This document shows, piece after piece, positions 1 through 10,100 of a stretch of DNA of 38,715 nucleotides; the first letter of the stretch is position 1, and each line of letters starts with the position of its first letter. The stretch spans positions 1 through 38,715 of the forward strand of contig JAFLTL010000021.1 in the NCBI GenBank assembly GCA_022510505.1, in the 5' to 3' direction. Under the pieces are notes generated by a model, which did no database searches, was not told the DNA's origin, and was given only the letters and a program-made list of their open reading frames with translations. A program made the position numbers and the translations under genes. This stretch comes from Muribaculaceae bacterium. GTDB taxonomy: Bacteria > Bacteroidota > Bacteroidia > Bacteroidales > Muribaculaceae.

Positions 1-372
1 TGTGATTGTTTATTGAAATTTTCGATCTCTCTAATTGTTTCCAATCATCGGGGTCTAAATGTTTCTGTCAGTTCAAATTTTTATATGTCTTATTTAATTT
101 TTGTGTCTAGTCAAGTTTCGTTTTCTTAAAACTACGATGCAAAATTATAAATAATTTTCTGGTTTCAAGTTTTAAATTTTAGTAATTTCAAGTTTCGTGT
201 TCTTTTGAATGATCTGGTAAAACAAGAACTAATATTAGATGCTTGTCTAATTTTTGAAACTTTTTTGTAATTTTTTTTATAAAAATTAAACTTTTCCCCC
301 TAGTTTGGTTGTTATTGAATTATACATGTGAAAAATTCGTTAAAAAATAAATACAACCCTAAAAAACCTATT
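1..372. other. AT-rich non-coding region upstream of the porin
   Basis: No convincing gene is seen here. The stretch is strongly AT-rich and carries a short repeat: TCAAGTTTCGTTTTCTT at 111-127 recurs with one mismatch at 188-204, and a third partial copy (TCAAGTTT) starts at 165. It presumably holds the promoter and leader of the porin gene at 373. I did not find an exact TAnnTTTG element; TAATTTTTG at 248-256 is one base too long. Confidence 0.5.
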
Positions 373-1704
373 ATGAGAACTTTTGTCTTTTGCATCGCAG
401 CATCCCTTTGTATCAAGGCCTTCGGGCAGGTTGACATCCATCCCACTAAACAAAATCAAGAACATGACCTGACCGTCGTTGGACCAGCGACAGAAATTGA
501 TACCGCTGCTGTCATTCGTGCGTTTATCGAGAATGCACCTAAAATGTACAACATCCCAAGTGCACCCCGTTTCGCAATCGTTGGAAAAGACGAGAAATTC
601 TACTTTGGAATTGGGGGATCAGTTAAGACTACATTCAGCTTTGACTTCCCCGACCCAATCTCCAGTCCAACTTATTTTTCTCCGTCATCAATCAATATGG
701 GACCCTCGGCTAACCCAAAAGGAAATGGTGGTCAATTTCAGATTAGTGCCCAGCAAACCCAGTTCTATTTCAATGCAGTGGCTTTACCCAAAAGTAAATA
801 TAAAGTTGGTATTTATATCAATTTCGACCTTTGCACCAGCAGTTATGCACCGAATCTACAGTATGCCTACCTGACTTTCCGCGGATTCACCGCCGGTGCA
901 AACTATTCATTGTTCCTAAACACAAATGCAGCTGCTCCAACAATCGACAAGGAGAATGCCAATGCTCTAACTTATGCGCTCAACCAGGTCATTCAGTACA
1001 ATCACACATTTGCCAACAATGTCTCGCTGGCAATTGGTGCTGAAATCGGCCCCAAAAGCTATACGAACGCCCCAAAAGCCTATAGCGTCAATCAGCGAAT
1101 ACCCGACATCCCCGCTTATATTCAGTATACATCCAAGAGCAATCCCAACACTTCGATCCGTTTTTCAGTAATCGGTCGTAACCTTCAATATCTCAATGAA
1201 ACCTCAGGCAAAGTGAAAAATGTTTGGGGCGGAGGTGTCAAGGTTAGCGGAACACTCGGAATCACTCCCAACCTGATTGCCTATTATCAGGCTGGTGCGG
1301 GAAAAGGAATCACGGGTTATTTCCAGGACATGCAAAGCCTCGGACTCGATCTGACTCCCGATCCTAACGATGCATCAAAGATGATTGCTAACAAATCATG
1401 GGGAGCCTATATCGGACTCCAATACAACTGGTCGAGCAAATGCTATTCTACAGTTCTATATAGCCAGACGCGTAACTATGCGAAAAAATTCGATAATGTG
1501 GGGACAGCTAGTGGCAGCAATGATTATGCCACCTCTTGGGACGACCAGTATAAATATGGTCAATACCTTGCTGCCAATGTCATGTATAATATCTCCTCAT
1601 TGTTCACTTGGGGAGTTGAATGGGACTGGGGACGTCGTGTAAACCATAGTGGCTTGTCGAAACATGATAATCGAATCCAAATGATGCTCCAACTCTCTTT
1701 CTAG
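373..1704 (+). CDS. DcaP-like outer-membrane porin
   Basis: Predicted trimeric-type beta-barrel porin of the outer membrane, likely admitting small anionic solutes if it behaves like known DcaP proteins. The 443-residue product starts with a clear Sec signal peptide (MRTFVFCIAASLCIKAFGQ). A short periplasmic stretch follows, then alternating aromatic and polar strands ending in a C-terminal Phe (MMLQLSF), as is usual for barrels. The segment around 'FAIVGKDEKFYFGIGGSVK' matches my memory of DcaP-family porins. A GTG 45 bases upstream (328) would extend the frame, but the added Lys/Asn-rich residues would spoil the signal peptide, so the ATG at 373 is preferred. It is monocistronic and followed by a strong hairpin. 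The barrel call is firm; the family name is less certain. Confidence 0.7.
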   Translation: MRTFVFCIAASLCIKAFGQVDIHPTKQNQEHDLTVVGPATEIDTAAVIRAFIENAPKMYNIPSAPRFAIVGKDEKFYFGIGGSVKTTFSFDFPDPISSPTYFSPSSINMGPSANPKGNGGQFQISAQQTQFYFNAVALPKSKYKVGIYINFDLCTSSYAPNLQYAYLTFRGFTAGANYSLFLNTNAAAPTIDKENANALTYALNQVIQYNHTFANNVSLAIGAEIGPKSYTNAPKAYSVNQRIPDIPAYIQYTSKSNPNTSIRFSVIGRNLQYLNETSGKVKNVWGGGVKVSGTLGITPNLIAYYQAGAGKGITGYFQDMQSLGLDLTPDPNDASKMIANKSWGAYIGLQYNWSSKCYSTVLYSQTRNYAKKFDNVGTASGSNDYATSWDDQYKYGQYLAANVMYNISSLFTWGVEWDWGRRVNHSGLSKHDNRIQMMLQLSF

Positions 1705-1716
1705 CATCCTAGATAT

Positions 1717-1757
1717 AAGAAACACCCTTGGAGGCAGAGTCTTCAAGGGTGTTTCTT
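1717..1757 (+). terminator. Intrinsic terminator after the porin
   Basis: A perfect 13-bp inverted repeat (AAGAAACACCCTT at 1717-1729, complement at 1745-1757) has a 15-nt loop and is followed on the plus strand by the T-rich GTTGTT. It lies 13 bases past the porin stop. It also sits beyond the end of the opposing GH53 gene, so it may stop both transcripts, although the plus-strand side is more T-rich. Confidence 0.8.
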
Positions 1758-1831
1758 GTTGTTAATGTTGCTATGATGTTATGTAGAAGCGTCAATTAAT
1801 AAACTATAACGGTTACTCAGTAAATTATAAA

Positions 1832-2860
1832 CTATTTGCTGTTCTCGGTAAAAGCATCCATGATTTTTGTGGGACGGAAGTTCTCGAAAGCGCCAAGATC
1901 ATAACCGCCATTATAGGAGTGAGGAGCTTCTGGTTCCCAGTAAAATACTCCGGTGCAATTGCCGTTGGTCTCATTCATGGCTGCTTTGATCAAGCGGGAA
2001 AGGAATTCATATCCTTCTTCAGGGTGATTTACATTCACTCCGGTTTCGACGATTATAACAGGACATTTGAAATGCTCGGCCAAAGAATTGATGTTGGCAA
2101 TGACATCGTCGACAGCCTCAGGTTTCGACTGGTCGCGGTTGCTCCATTGCGGATAAACGCTCATTCCAATAGCATCCCATTTTGCACCAAGTCGCTGCAG
2201 TGCATTGAAGACGTAGTTATAGAGAAACATGTTATAGCCGTCGTCAAGATGGATTATAACCTGAGCATCGGGATATATTTCCTTGACCGCATCATAACCC
2301 GCATTCGAGAGTTCAGCATAGGTCTCGGTGGAATCGGGAATGCGGGCAATGGGCCACATCATACCATTAGTAGTCTCGTTTCCAACCTGTACCCATTTTA
2401 CGTCGATTCCATTGTCTTTGAGTAATCTAAGAGTGGAACGAGTGTGGTCGGCAAGTTTACCCTTGACTTCAATGACCGATAATCCTTCCCATTCTTTGGG
2501 AATGTTGTTGTGACCGGGATCAGCCCAATTATCACTATAATGGAAGTCAATCATTATTTCCATTCCTAGATCTTTAGCCCGTTTTGCCATTTCCAGCACC
2601 TGCTGGGGAGTGTTGAAGCCGTTGACACTATTGACCCACACACGCAAGCGAATCGCGTTCAGCCCCAAATGTTTCATTAAAGCTGTGTTTTCCATCTCCT
2701 GACCGTCGGTTGTATAGTTTACTATGCCTCGTGACTCTAGCTCAGGAGTCCAGCTGATGTCAGCTCCCAACCAAAAAGGTTCAGCCTGAGTTTTGCTGAT
2801 TTGAGAAAGGCAGTTTAACGAAATTGTCATTAAAGCTGCGACAACTGTTTTTTTTAACAT
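1832..2860 (-). CDS. Arabinogalactan endo-beta-1,4-galactanase, GH53
   Basis: Glycoside hydrolase family 53 enzyme, expected to cleave internal beta-1,4-galactosyl links in type I (arabino)galactan (pectic side chains). The 342-residue protein has an N-terminal signal peptide (about residues 1-20), then a TIM barrel with GH53 landmarks: LGADISWTPELESRG near 31-45, IDFHYSDNWADPG at 104-116, the acid/base in VQVGNE (E162) and the nucleophile in IIVETG (E272). It follows the GH3 gene after only 6 bases, so the two form an operon. No SusC/SusD pair or other polysaccharide-utilization genes are adjacent, which is unusual for this phylum. Location is periplasmic or outer-membrane-associated; no convincing lipobox is seen. 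Confidence 0.93.
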   Translation of the reverse strand: MLKKTVVAALMTISLNCLSQISKTQAEPFWLGADISWTPELESRGIVNYTTDGQEMENTALMKHLGLNAIRLRVWVNSVNGFNTPQQVLEMAKRAKDLGMEIMIDFHYSDNWADPGHNNIPKEWEGLSVIEVKGKLADHTRSTLRLLKDNGIDVKWVQVGNETTNGMMWPIARIPDSTETYAELSNAGYDAVKEIYPDAQVIIHLDDGYNMFLYNYVFNALQRLGAKWDAIGMSVYPQWSNRDQSKPEAVDDVIANINSLAEHFKCPVIIVETGVNVNHPEEGYEFLSRLIKAAMNETNGNCTGVFYWEPEAPHSYNGGYDLGAFENFRPTKIMDAFTENSK

Positions 2861-2866
2861 GATGGA

Positions 2867-5215
2867 TTATTGCCAGGATGATGTTTCTGTGCAAGTAACA
2901 TTAATAGCTTGGTCACCTACAGTGATTCGGAAATCCCCTTCTTCCAGGGTCCAATTCAAGTCGGGGTCTACGAAGGCCAGTGAATTAGCGGGAACAACCA
3001 ACTCAACTGTAGTTGTCTGACCGGGATCAAGGAGTATCTTCTCGAATTGACGAAGACGTTTAACATCGGGAGATACGGACGCCACAATGTCGGAGGAATA
3101 GAGCAGAACGCTCTCTTTGCCGGCTACCTTACCCGTATTGGTAACATCGATTTTGAAACGTAGAACATCATTGGCCTTGAACGAATCTTTGTCGACACGC
3201 AGGTTTGTATATTCAAAAGTTGTGTAGCTTAAACCAAAGCCGAACGGCCATTGTACATCCACTTTGGCATCATAATTATAGGCTCCGAACATAGTTTGAG
3301 TCAATTCGCCCTTTTTGAAGTCATAAGGTATCAATGCACCGGTGTGTTTGGGATAGGTGATAGGCAATCGACCCGAGAAATTGGCGTCACCAGCCAGAAG
3401 TTCTGCCAAAGCATCGCCTCCATAGTTCGACGGGAGCATGATATCTACAACTGCCGAAGCCAACGGCTCTATTTCGCTAATTATGCGAGGACGACCTTCA
3501 TTGAGTATCAATACGATAGGTTTGCCTGTCAGAGAAAGCTTTTTCACGAGTTCCCGCTGAATGGGAGAGATGTTTAGATCATCGATGTTACCCGGTGTTT
3601 CACAATAAGATGTCTCACCGATACATGCTACAATTACATCCACGTCTTTGGCTGCTGCAACGGCAGCATCTATGTCGACAACCTTTTCCGAACCCCAGCT
3701 TCCCGACCATTGAGCTGTTACGTCATATTCGGTTCCTGGAACATAAATTATATTCTCTTCACCGAATTTCGCTTTCATTGCCTCAAGTATCGTGTTATAT
3801 TGAGCGGTGTAGGGGAGAACGTCGGTCATGTGACCTTGCCAAGTGTAGGTCCACCCTCCGTTAAGAGTTCTCATTGAGTTTGAGTTAGGGCCGGTAACAA
3901 GAATCTTAGTATCCTTATTCAATGGCAGAATGTTGTCGTTTTTCAAGAGTACCATTGATTCCATCGCTGCCTGCATTGAAGAGTTGGCAAATTCCTCGGA
4001 ACCGAACAGAGGATAATCCGTGATATAGGTATTAGGAGTCTTGAAAAGTCCAAGACGGAATTTCATCCTGAGTACGCGTGAGCAAGCATCGTTGATTCTT
4101 TCCAACGAAACTTTCCCCTCATCGACGAGTTCATGCAAGAGGGTGCAGAAATCGGTCTGATAAGGTTCCATGGCCATGTCAATTCCGGCATTTATAGCGA
4201 TTCTGATGGCATCCTTCTTGTCTTTGGCGACGAATTCCCTGGTATATAGGTTGTTTATGTCGGCCCAGTCGGTAACAATCAAGCCGTCCCAATTAAGATC
4301 CTCCTTCATCCACTTTGTCAACAGCTTGGCGTTGGCGTGGAATGGAATTCCATTGTTGTTGGTTGAATTGACCATAATTGACAAAAGGTGACCGTCACGC
4401 ACTGCTGCAACGTAGGGGGCGAAATGTTTTTCTTTCAGTTCAGCATCGGATATTGAAGAATGGGTGCGATCCTTGCCGCTGACTGGTGAACCGTAGCCCA
4501 TGAAATGCTTCAGGTTGGCTGCAATGTGATATTTGTCTATTTTGTTGGGGTTATCGCCTTGCATGCCTAGAACAGCCTGGGTGCCAAGCTGACTTGATAG
4601 ATAAGCGTCTTCGCCATAATTTTCCCATACGCGAGGCCATAGGGGAGTACGAGCAAGGTCAACCGTGGGATTGTAGGTCCATGGAACATTACATGCTCGG
4701 GTTTCATAGGCACATATTTCGCCGCCTCGTTTAGCAAGATCACGGTTGAATGTAGCTCCCATATTAATATTCTGGGGCATCAAGGTTGCCCCAACCGTGT
4801 AACTTGCACCATGATTCATGTCTAAGCCATAGATAGTAGGAATACCCATGGTTTGAATTGAATAATCGTTGATTTGTTCAACAATGCGATTCCACTGAAC
4901 GGGAGTCAGTGCCATGTCGGCTGTGTTCAGGAATGAGCCAATTTTGAACTCACCAACTGTTGCTTCAAGACGAGCGGGATTGATCGTGAACAAATCGGTG
5001 GCATCCTCAACGAACGTTCCGTCGGCCGTGAAGGGATTGAATTGTCCAAGCAGCCCGAGTGTCAATTCACACATCTGACCGATTTTTTCATCAAGTGTCA
5101 TGCCGGCCAGAACCTCGGCAATTTCTTTTTCCATTTTGTCATCCTTGGGAAGCGATTGTGAAAAGCCGTTCAGCGAAATTCCAAGGACGAGAAGACTAAT
5201 AAGTATTTTTTTCAT
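2867..5215 (-). CDS. Periplasmic beta-glucosidase-type glycoside hydrolase, GH3
   Basis: Exo-acting GH3 enzyme of 782 residues, a normal length for the three-domain form. Residues 1-20 are a signal peptide. The barrel carries KHF (236-238) and the nucleophile in VTDW (D316). The alpha/beta sandwich has a candidate acid/base Glu in CETPGN (E539). The C-terminal 130 residues look like a fibronectin III-like domain (PFGFGLSYTTF just before it). The layout resembles Bacteroides GH3 beta-glucosidases that trim oligosaccharides in the periplasm, including BoGH3B of the xyloglucan pathway. Substrate cannot be fixed from sequence; pairing with a GH53 endo-galactanase suggests plant cell-wall oligosaccharides. 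It is the first gene of the GH3-GH53 operon, with an inverted repeat in its upstream region. Confidence 0.93.
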   Translation of the reverse strand: MKKILISLLVLGISLNGFSQSLPKDDKMEKEIAEVLAGMTLDEKIGQMCELTLGLLGQFNPFTADGTFVEDATDLFTINPARLEATVGEFKIGSFLNTADMALTPVQWNRIVEQINDYSIQTMGIPTIYGLDMNHGASYTVGATLMPQNINMGATFNRDLAKRGGEICAYETRACNVPWTYNPTVDLARTPLWPRVWENYGEDAYLSSQLGTQAVLGMQGDNPNKIDKYHIAANLKHFMGYGSPVSGKDRTHSSISDAELKEKHFAPYVAAVRDGHLLSIMVNSTNNNGIPFHANAKLLTKWMKEDLNWDGLIVTDWADINNLYTREFVAKDKKDAIRIAINAGIDMAMEPYQTDFCTLLHELVDEGKVSLERINDACSRVLRMKFRLGLFKTPNTYITDYPLFGSEEFANSSMQAAMESMVLLKNDNILPLNKDTKILVTGPNSNSMRTLNGGWTYTWQGHMTDVLPYTAQYNTILEAMKAKFGEENIIYVPGTEYDVTAQWSGSWGSEKVVDIDAAVAAAKDVDVIVACIGETSYCETPGNIDDLNISPIQRELVKKLSLTGKPIVLILNEGRPRIISEIEPLASAVVDIMLPSNYGGDALAELLAGDANFSGRLPITYPKHTGALIPYDFKKGELTQTMFGAYNYDAKVDVQWPFGFGLSYTTFEYTNLRVDKDSFKANDVLRFKIDVTNTGKVAGKESVLLYSSDIVASVSPDVKRLRQFEKILLDPGQTTTVELVVPANSLAFVDPDLNWTLEEGDFRITVGDQAINVTCTETSSWQ

Positions 5216-5261
5216 GGTTGCATGTATATTTGAATTTTCTGCTAAGATAATAAAAAACAGT

Positions 5262-5300
5262 CAATAGGAGAGAAGTCAACAGCGATAAACTTCTCTATTG
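5262..5300. promoter_or_regulatory. Bulged inverted repeat upstream of the GH3-GH53 operon
   Basis: CAATAG (5262-5267) pairs with CTATTG (5295-5300) and AGAAGT (5271-5276) pairs with ACTTCT (5289-5294). This makes a 12-bp stem with a 3-nt bulge (GAG) and a 12-nt loop. It lies 47 bases ahead of the GH3 start, between the divergent GH3 and thioredoxin genes. It could be an operator or an RNA hairpin in the GH3 leader. Neither direction shows a T-run, so a terminator is unlikely. Confidence 0.45.
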
Positions 5301-5399
5301 AGTCCAATGCCTGAATAAATGGTTTAAGGTTTGTTAAAAATAAGAACTTTATTTCTTCATATTGGTTTTAATTATAAAGAACAATTAAAATAAAAAATT

Positions 5400-5693
5400 A
5401 TGAGCTACGAACAAGTTATCAACAGCGCACCGGTGGTGTTAGTTGAATTCTATGCAAGTTGGTGTCCTCATTGCCAGCGCATGATGCCGGTTGTTGCCGA
5501 TGTCAAGAGACGTGTTGAAGGAAAAGCCGAAGTTTATCAATATGACGTTGATAAATTTGAAGCTCTGACCGACGAAAACAATGTGGAATCATATCCAACC
5601 TTCATTATTTACAAGGATGGACAAGAAGTTTGGAGAAATGCGGGAGAAATGCCCGAGGCCGATTTGATTGAAGCTATTCGTAGTTTCGAATAA
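5400..5693 (+). CDS. Small cytosolic thioredoxin-family protein
   Basis: A 97-residue single thioredoxin domain without signal peptide, so a cytosolic disulfide reductant. The active site is WCPHC (C22, C25), with the CPHC dipeptide more typical of DsbA-like proteins than the CGPC of classical thioredoxin. The cis-proline lies in ESYPTFIIY, and the conserved Phe/Asp framework of the fold is present (EFYASW, YQYDVDK). Its partner is unknown. It is transcribed alone, divergent from GH3 and convergent with the efflux operon. A perfect hairpin overlapping the end of the neighbouring gene ends its transcript. Thioredoxin-fold assignment is firm; specific substrate is not. Confidence 0.9.
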   Translation: MSYEQVINSAPVVLVEFYASWCPHCQRMMPVVADVKRRVEGKAEVYQYDVDKFEALTDENNVESYPTFIIYKDGQEVWRNAGEMPEADLIEAIRSFE

Positions 5694-5716
5694 ATATCGT
5701 TCTCCTCTCTCTATCT

Positions 5717-5754
5717 ATGAGGTGACTTTGGAAATCAATCCGATGTCACCTCAT
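5717..5754 (+). terminator. Intrinsic terminator of the thioredoxin gene, overlapping the efflux gene end
   Basis: ATGAGGTGAC (5717-5726) and GTCACCTCAT (5745-5754) form a perfect 10-bp stem with an 18-nt loop, followed on the plus strand by TTATTT. The right arm lies inside the last codons of the convergent outer-membrane factor gene (its stop is at 5735-5737). Confidence 0.75.
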
Positions 5755-7138
5755 TTATTTGCCATCCACCTCCAAGTACCTTATAGAGGTTAACCAAGGC
5801 AAGATGTTCGTCAAGATGGGCGTTGCTGAGAGCTATCTGGGCCTCCAAATAACGTCTCTGAGCATCAAGAACATCGATATAGTTAATAGTTCCAGCACGG
5901 TATTGTTTCCAGGTCAAATCCTGATATTTGTCAGCAGCCACCAATAATTCATTGTTTAACTCGACCGATTTTAAAGAGCTACTATAGGAATTGACGGCGT
6001 CAACAACTTCCTTGAACACCTCGAGCACCTTTTGCTCATAACCCAGACGAGCCTCTTCATAGGCCGCGACCGCTGCCTTATAATTGTTTTTTCTTCGACC
6101 GAAATCGACAATCGGAGCAACAAAATTTTCAGCGACATAAGAGAAGGGGGATCTTAATAAACCTTTAAATTTGTCATTCTCGACACCTCCGGTCAATTCA
6201 ATGGTAAGTTTTGGAAATCTATTGGCCCAACTGACTCCCACACCGTCCAGTGCGCTTTCAAGTCGAAGTTCCGATGCTCTGACGTCAGGTCGACGTTCCA
6301 ATAATTGAGAGGGAAGGCCAATCGGGATTCTGTCGGGGAAGGTGTTGTCTTTCAGTTGTTTGCTCCGTTTTATTTCTTCATCGGGATAGCATCCCATCAA
6401 AAGTGCAAGGACATTCTCGTTCAATTCGATATTATATTCCAACCGTGGAATCAGAGCTGCAGCTGTGGCATATTGAACTTTTGCTTGTTGATAAACAGTC
6501 TCGGATGTCAATCCACCTTCGTATCTGATACGGGCAAGTTCGACACCTTCCTGACGGGTCGTCATCGTGTGCTTTACAATCTCTAATTCATTGTCGAGAG
6601 CCACAAGACGGAAATAGGCCGACGCGGCTTCCGATACAAGAATCATTCGCATGGCACGTTGGTCCTCAACAGTGGCAAGAAACTGTGCTCCCGATTTTCT
6701 TTTGGCCCATGTCAAACTTCCCCATAAATCAGCCTCCCACCTTATTGAAGCCTTTATCCCCAGTTCAGGGTCAGGAATATAGCGTTCTTTGTAGTAGTCA
6801 TTAGTCTCGTGATTGAAGGGTACCAGACCATAGAGCTCAGGAAACAGTTTCGCTTTATCGACATTATAAAGTTTTTGGGCCTGTTCAACTTTTGCCGCGG
6901 CAATTTGCAACCGCTTGTTATTCTCAAGTGTTCGCTGAATTATATCACGAAGATATTCATCACCATAAAACTCCCACCAACCAAGGTCGGAAAGTGTCAA
7001 CGAATCGACCGGTTGATTCTCCATTATGACGTCGGGGAGATTAAGCTCGGCTTTTTTGAGATTCTTGACCCCTGAACATCCGGCAATCAATAAAATTGAA
7101 ATTGAAATTGAAAGCGAAAGATACTTTACCCGGTTCAT
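5735..7138 (-). CDS. RND efflux outer-membrane factor, TolC/OprM (NodT) family lipoprotein
   Basis: Outer-membrane exit duct of the tripartite pump encoded by this operon. The 467-residue protein has a lipoprotein signal ending in LLIAGC (acylated C21), then the two repeated outer-membrane-efflux domains with long helices, for example 'RYEGGLTSETVYQQAKVQYATA' in pieces around 205-225. LPSQLLERRPDVRASE is a family hallmark. Its start codon overlaps the pump stop by 4 bases (ATGA), implying translational coupling. The signal peptide is encoded by a perfect hexanucleotide repeat (AAATTG on the plus strand, 7093-7110) that yields the Ser-Ile run. The last codons are shared with the thioredoxin terminator. 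Confidence 0.95.
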   Translation of the reverse strand: MNRVKYLSLSISISILLIAGCSGVKNLKKAELNLPDVIMENQPVDSLTLSDLGWWEFYGDEYLRDIIQRTLENNKRLQIAAAKVEQAQKLYNVDKAKLFPELYGLVPFNHETNDYYKERYIPDPELGIKASIRWEADLWGSLTWAKRKSGAQFLATVEDQRAMRMILVSEAASAYFRLVALDNELEIVKHTMTTRQEGVELARIRYEGGLTSETVYQQAKVQYATAAALIPRLEYNIELNENVLALLMGCYPDEEIKRSKQLKDNTFPDRIPIGLPSQLLERRPDVRASELRLESALDGVGVSWANRFPKLTIELTGGVENDKFKGLLRSPFSYVAENFVAPIVDFGRRKNNYKAAVAAYEEARLGYEQKVLEVFKEVVDAVNSYSSSLKSVELNNELLVAADKYQDLTWKQYRAGTINYIDVLDAQRRYLEAQIALSNAHLDEHLALVNLYKVLGGGWQINEVTSD

Positions 7139-10100
7139 TTTTTCAACTTCTCTTTAAATCGATAAACCCAAACAAAGAAGAACGGAACGAAGACTATTCC
7201 AACAAGAATAGCTATAATCATTCCGAAGAAAACTCCTGTTCCTATACCTTGACGGCTTGCGGAACCTGGACCTGAAGCCACAACAAGAGGCACAAGTCCC
7301 AAGATGAAAGCGAGCGAAGTCATGACTATAGGCCGGAATCTCAAATGTGCCGCTGTCAAAGCAGCCGAAACGACATCCTGGCCCGCATCAACACCCTCCT
7401 TGGCAAATTCCACAATAAGAATCGCATTTCGTGCCACTAGTCCGATTAACATTACCAGGCCAATTTGAAAATATATGTTATTCTCTAAGCCACAGATCCA
7501 AATACCCAAATAAGCGCCTACACCTGCTATCGGAAGTGACAGTAGCACAGCAATTGGGACTGTCCAGCTTTCATACTGAGCGGCTAGGAATAGAAATACA
7601 AACAAGAATGCTAGACCTAGAACTACCCCGGTTTGACCACTGACGTGTTTTTCCTGATAGGAGAGACCGCTCCATTCTATCTGTATGTTTTCGAGAAGAT
7701 GATTCTTTGCAATTTCCTCGATCGCTTTCATTGCCTGACCCGAACTATATCCATGAGCTGCCTCGCCAGTTATCGGTGCCGAAGTGAACATGTTGAATCG
7801 TTTTATTGTTCCGGCACCGGTCGTGTAGTTGGTGTTTCCCAACGACGTGATGGGAATCATTTTTCCTCCGTTCCCTTTAACATGGAACAAACCAAGATTT
7901 TCGCGATGTTCACGGAAAGGAGCTTCAGCCTGGATATACACACGATAAATACGGTTGAACATATTGAAATCGTTCACATAAATCGAGCCCGTGAAGGTTT
8001 TCATAGTCGAGAAAATATCAGCTACGTCAACACCACTAAGTCTAGCCTTGTCTCGGTCAACATCGAAATAGAGCTGCGGGATGTCATTCTGCATTGATTT
8101 TGACATACTGGCGAGTTCAGGCCTCATCGATGAATAATACAACAGTGTGTCAGCCGCATTCTTGACATCTTTATATGTTGCATCACCGCGGGCCTCAAGC
8201 GAGAATTCGAAACCTCCCGATGAACCGAGACCTGGAATTATAGGAGGCCGTGACAGGTAAACCTTGCTCTCGGGGTATTGGGAAAATTCCTTTCTGACCT
8301 TTTCCATCAATTTGTTGATGTTCGCATCTTTTCTTTCACCCCAAGGCTTCAATATGACAGTCAGCTGACTTCGGGCTTGCGAGGTGCCGAGTCGAGGACT
8401 TGAACCGGTTACATTTAGAACATATTCTATGTCGGGTTCTTTCATCAGGAAATCCATGGCGCGGTCGGTTACTATACGGGTGCGTTCAATTGTTGCGTCC
8501 TCGGGTAACTCAAGCTCCACGGTAAAGTAACCTTGGTCCTCCTGTGGCATAAAGCTCTGTGGTACCAATGTGTTCATGAGCCATATCGCTATTATTACTA
8601 GTCCGAAGGCTGCAAACATTCTTCTTGAACGTGTCAACGCCGATACTATCATTTTGGAGTAGGAACGGCTGCCGCGTGTCAACCAGATATTAATATGACG
8701 GAAAATACGCTTCTTCTTTCCTGATTCTGGACGAAGAAGCATGGAACACATCACAGGACTTAGGGTTAGAGCTACTACAGTGGAAATGATTACTGAAACT
8801 GCAATTGTAATAGTGAACTGACGATATAGCTGTCCGGATATCCCTGGAAGGAAACTGACAGGCACAAAAACTGCACACAGCACAAGTGACATTGCTATAA
8901 GTGCTCCGCCAAGATTAGACATCGCTTTCTTTGTCGCTTCTTTTGGAGGTAAGTGCTCCTGATTCATGATGCGGTCAACGTTCTCCACAACTACGATGGC
9001 GTCGTCGACAACAATTCCAATTGCAAGAATCAGTCCTAAAAGCGTCATCATGTTTAGAGAGAAACCGAATATCAGCATTACACCGAAGGTTCCAATCAGA
9101 GAAATGGGAACTGCAATCATCGGGATGACTGTGGCACGCCAGCTTTGTAACGACAGGAATACGACAAATATAACCAGTATAAGTGCTTCGAAAAGTGTTC
9201 GATAGACGTGGTGTATCGACTCGGAAATGTATTCGGTGATGTCAAAGGGAATATTGTAGGTTATGCCTTCGGGGAAATTCTTGCTGATTTCCTTCATCAC
9301 ATTTTTGACATTCTTTGCAACATCTATTGCGTTCTCTCCGGGGAGCATGTTGATGTTCATCACTGCAGCGTTCTCACCGTTAATACCGCTCTCAGTGTTA
9401 TAGGACTGCGCTTCTAAAGAAACGTTTGCGACATCTTTCAATCGGATTATCGAGCCGTCGGGATTCGCCCGAATGACAATTTGTTCGAATTCAGTCACCG
9501 AGGAAAGTCGACCCTGAGCCGTGATGGGAATGGTTACATCGACGCCGTCCATCGGGGCCTGCCCAAGCACTCCTGCAGCTGACTCACGGTTCTGATCAAG
9601 CAGAGCATTTTGAATGTCCTTGACTGAGATGCCCATATTGGCCATCTTGTCGGGTTGAACCCAAATTTGCATACCATAATAACGGCTGCCAACATTTGAA
9701 ACACTTCCAACACCCGGAACTCGACGCAACATGTCGACGACGTTTAATGTGGCATAATTAGAGAGGTATATCTCATCATATTTTGGGTCATCCGACAACA
9801 ATGTTATTGTGAGAAGTTTGTTCGGAGCTTGTTTCTCAACGCTTAACCCATTCTTGACTACCTCGGCCGGTAGACGTGACTCAGCCTTTTTCAAGCGGTT
9901 CTGAATGTCTACTGCAGCAATGTCGGGGTCAGTATCGATGTCGAAAGTGACGGTACAGGAATAACCTCCCGAATTGGAACTGGTCGATTCCATATAAATC
10001 ATGCCTGGAGTACCATTGAGCTCCTGTTCGATTGGAGTGGCAACCGCCTGAGTCACAGTCTGAGCGTCAGCACCTGGATAGGATGCCGTAATCTTGACTG

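Noticed and set aside
1919..2425. A 168-codon plus-strand open frame opposite GH53
   Set aside because: Antisense shadow of a gene with conserved catalytic residues.
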